Assembly: GCF_020784725.1 (NCBI RefSeq)
Contig: NZ_JAJGTZ010000037.1
Coordinates: 1 to 64,000, forward strand
Direction: 5' to 3'
Length of the DNA: 64,000 nucleotides
DNA from: Limosilactobacillus reuteri
GTDB lineage: Bacteria; Bacillota; Bacilli; Lactobacillales; Lactobacillaceae
The notes beneath the pieces were generated by a model that searched no databases, was not told where the DNA came from, and saw nothing but the letters and a program-made list of their open reading frames with translations. Below, one piece after another: positions 62,060 to 64,000 of this stretch (position 1 is its first letter; the number at the start of each line of letters is the position of its first letter). Position numbers and translations under genes: made by a program.

Positions 62060-64000
62060 CTAAGCTTGTTGAAGTGATTGAAGGCGTTCTTTAGCAGCTG
62101 CTAATTTTTGTTGCCATTCCGCTGCCTTTTGTCGTTCAGCTTCAACAACTTTTTCCGGCGCGTTATTAACAAACTTTTCATTACCAAGCTTCTTTTGTGA
62201 ACGTTCTACTTCTTTTTCAAGTTTAGCAATCTCTTTTTCCATCCGATCTCGTTCTTCATCAAGATCAACTAATTCAGCCATCGGGATGTAAACTTCTGCT
62301 CCAGTCAAAATACCGCTCATCGCAAGCTTAGGAGCTTCAACATCCTTACCAATAGTTAAGTTTTCTGGATGACAGAAGCGTTCAATGTAATCCCGATTAT
62401 CATTCAACATCTGTGCCAAATGATCACTATCAACTTTCACCAAAATATCGACTGGTTTAGACATTGGTGCATTAGCTTCATTTCGAATGTTACGAACAGC
62501 CTTAATTAATTCAATTAAACTATTCATTTGTTCAGTCGCAACTGGATCATCCAGTTCGGCATTGGCAACTGGGTAATCTGCAACCATAATTGATTCGCCA
62601 TCATGCGGCATTGATTGCCATAATTTTTCGGTAACGAATGGCATAATTGGATGTAACATCTTCAAGGTCTGGTCCAGAACGTAACCAAGAATATTCTTAG
62701 TATCTGTCTTTTCTTCATCAGTTCCATTATTGAGTTTTTCCTTGGTCATTTCGATATACCAGTCACAGAAATCATTCCAGATGAAGTTGTAAAGCGCCCG
62801 ACCAGCTTCACCAAATTCAAACTTGTCAAACTGTTCGTTAACCTGCTTTACAGTTGCATTTAACCGACTCAAAATCCACCGATCAGCTAAATCCCACTTA
62901 CTCTTATCAGGAAGGACAGGCGCAGGCATCTCACCAAGGTTCATAATAACGTAACGACTAGCATTCCAAATCTTATTAATAAAGTTCCAAGCAGCATCCA
63001 TCTTAGTGTAGCTAAAACGAATATCTTGACCAGGAGTTGAACCAGTAATTAAGAACCACCGCAGGGCATCTACCCCGTACTTCTTGATAACATCCATTGG
63101 GTCAATACCATTCCCCAAGGATTTACTCATCTTTCGCCCTTGTTCATCACGAATCAAACCATGGAGAAGGACATTCTTAAAAGGTGCCCGACCCGTAAAT
63201 TCAAGCGATTGGAAAATCATCCGGGAAACCCAGAAGAAGATGATGTCATAACCAGTAACTAAAGTATTGGTTGGGAAGTAGCGCTTGAAGTCTGCTGAAT
63301 CAGTATTAGGCCAGCCCATCGTCGAGAATGGCCAAAGCGCACTGGAGAACCATGTATCAAGGACATCCTTATCTTGTTCCCAATTTTCGGCATCTTTAGG
63401 AGCTTCCATACCAACATAAACTTCGCCAGTCTGTTTGTTATACCAAGCTGGAATCCGGTGACCCCACCATAATTGACGAGAAATAACCCAATCATGAATA
63501 TTTTCCATCCATTGCGTAAAGGTATGTTCAAATCGTTCTGGAACGAAATTAACTCGGTCATCAGTATCTTGGTTCTTAAGAGCTGCTTCGGCTAATGGCT
63601 TCATCTTAACAAACCATTGTGTGGAAAGACGTGCTTCAACTTGTACCCCTGTTCGTTCTGAGTGACCAACAGAGTGAACGATTGGGTCAATCTTTAACAT
63701 GTAACCTTGGTCTTGAAGATCCTTAACAATCGCTTCACGAGCTTCAAAACGGTCCATACCTTCGTATTTACCGGCATTTTCATTCATAGAAGCATCTTCA
63801 TTCATTGTATTAAGCTCGGGAAGGTTGTGACGCTTACCTACCTTGAAGTCGTTTGGATCATGAGCCGGGGTAATCTTAACCATCCCGGTACCGAATTCAG
63901 GTGTTACGTAGTCGTCAGCAATAATTTCAATTTCCCGGTTGACAAGTGGTACCATGACTTTCTTACCAACTAAGTCCTTGTAACGTTCATCATTAGGGTT
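62060..64000 (-). CDS. valS: valyl-tRNA synthetase (5' end off the window)
   Basis: The last 646 residues of valyl-tRNA synthetase, open to the window's right edge; the N-terminal catalytic HIGH region is outside. The editing-domain end ([21 protein letters not shown]), the KMSKS loop ([11 protein letters not shown]), the anticodon-binding domain, and the C-terminal coiled coil (about the last 65 residues, Glu/Lys-rich) are present. The first in-window residues [15 protein letters not shown] continue in frame, so no internal start is needed. Confidence 0.97.
   Translation of the reverse strand, partial: NPNDERYKDLVGKKVMVPLVNREIEIIADDYVTPEFGTGMVKITPAHDPNDFKVGKRHNLPELNTMNEDASMNENAGKYEGMDRFEAREAIVKDLQDQGYMLKIDPIVHSVGHSERTGVQVEARLSTQWFVKMKPLAEAALKNQDTDDRVNFVPERFEHTFTQWMENIHDWVISRQLWWGHRIPAWYNKQTGEVYVGMEAPKDAENWEQDKDVLDTWFSSALWPFSTMGWPNTDSADFKRYFPTNTLVTGYDIIFFWVSRMIFQSLEFTGRAPFKNVLLHGLIRDEQGRKMSKSLGNGIDPMDVIKKYGVDALRWFLITGSTPGQDIRFSYTKMDAAWNFINKIWNASRYVIMNLGEMPAPVLPDKSKWDLADRWILSRLNATVKQVNEQFDKFEFGEAGRALYNFIWNDFCDWYIEMTKEKLNNGTDEEKTDTKNILGYVLDQTLKMLHPIMPFVTEKLWQSMPHDGESIMVADYPVANAELDDPVATEQMNSLIELIKAVRNIRNEANAPMSKPVDILVKVDSDHLAQMLNDNRDYIERFCHPENLTIGKDVEAPKLAMSGILTGAEVYIPMAELVDLDEERDRMEKEIAKLEKEVERSQKKLGNEKFVNNAPEKVVEAERQKAAEWQQKLAAAKERLQSLQQA

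Noticed and set aside
1-64000. CRISPR arrays, insertion sequences, prophage, tRNA genes
   Set aside because: Looked for direct repeat-spacer patterns, transposase or phage genes and tRNA-like cloverleafs; none seen.

Overview
The window is a typical low-GC Firmicutes chromosome segment. Gene content and order (comG-ytxK-ackA, ccpA next to pepQ, alaS-ireB-yqgF-DUF1292, mutS-mutL-ruvA-ruvB-yajC, cinA-recA-rny, mreBCD), RNase Y, T-box leaders and a haem-dependent cydABCD set without haem synthesis genes all point to a lactobacillus. The overall character looks most like Limosilactobacillus (reuteri group), but that genus call is inference. About 63 protein genes are visible, nearly all on the minus strand. 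Only dedA, pepQ, a small-conductance mechanosensitive channel with a HAD phosphatase, and yslB are on the plus strand. I see no prophage, insertion sequence, CRISPR array or tRNA gene.

Layout. 1-340: leader and three tandem promoters of an rRNA operon whose 16S gene lies off the left edge. 0.6-3.8 kb: dedA, then a yutD-yutF-TIGR01906 block and a phosphoesterase. 3.9-9.8 kb: ackA, a YtxK-type methyltransferase and the complete seven-gene comG operon. 9.9-16.6 kb: yebC, a two-repeat membrane protein, ccpA/pepQ divergent pair, envelope-associated small proteins, MscS channel, HAD phosphatase. 16.7-24.3 kb: cbpB, a phosphoesterase, rdgB, murI, yslB, trxA, mutS2, cvpA, DUF1292, yqgF, ireB. 24.3-30.6 kb: alaS with its T-box, a DEAD-box helicase, nrnA, yajC. 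30.7-38 kb: a strongly diverged Tgt-like protein, ruvB, ruvA, mutL, mutS. 38-46.9 kb: rny, recA, cinA, pgsA, rodZ and the YfmH/YfmF pair. 47-49.7 kb: an amino-acid ABC transporter under an unusual tandem T-box leader. 49.7-54.4 kb: mreD, mreC, mreB, radC, folC. 54.5-61.8 kb: ndh and cydABCD. 62-64 kb: the 3' part of valS.

How the parts connect. DNA uptake and repair genes (comG, radC, cinA-recA, mutSL, ruvAB) share the window, and comG, radC and cinA carry the same unusual promoter-proximal motif, suggesting one competence regulon. CcpA, encoded here, has likely sites at its own promoter and at the cydABCD promoter, tying respiration to carbon status. The most notable items are the shared competence box, the duplicated T-box antiterminator domain, the diverged Tgt-like protein with queA missing beside it, and a family of intergenic palindromic repeats present in full, half and minimal forms.
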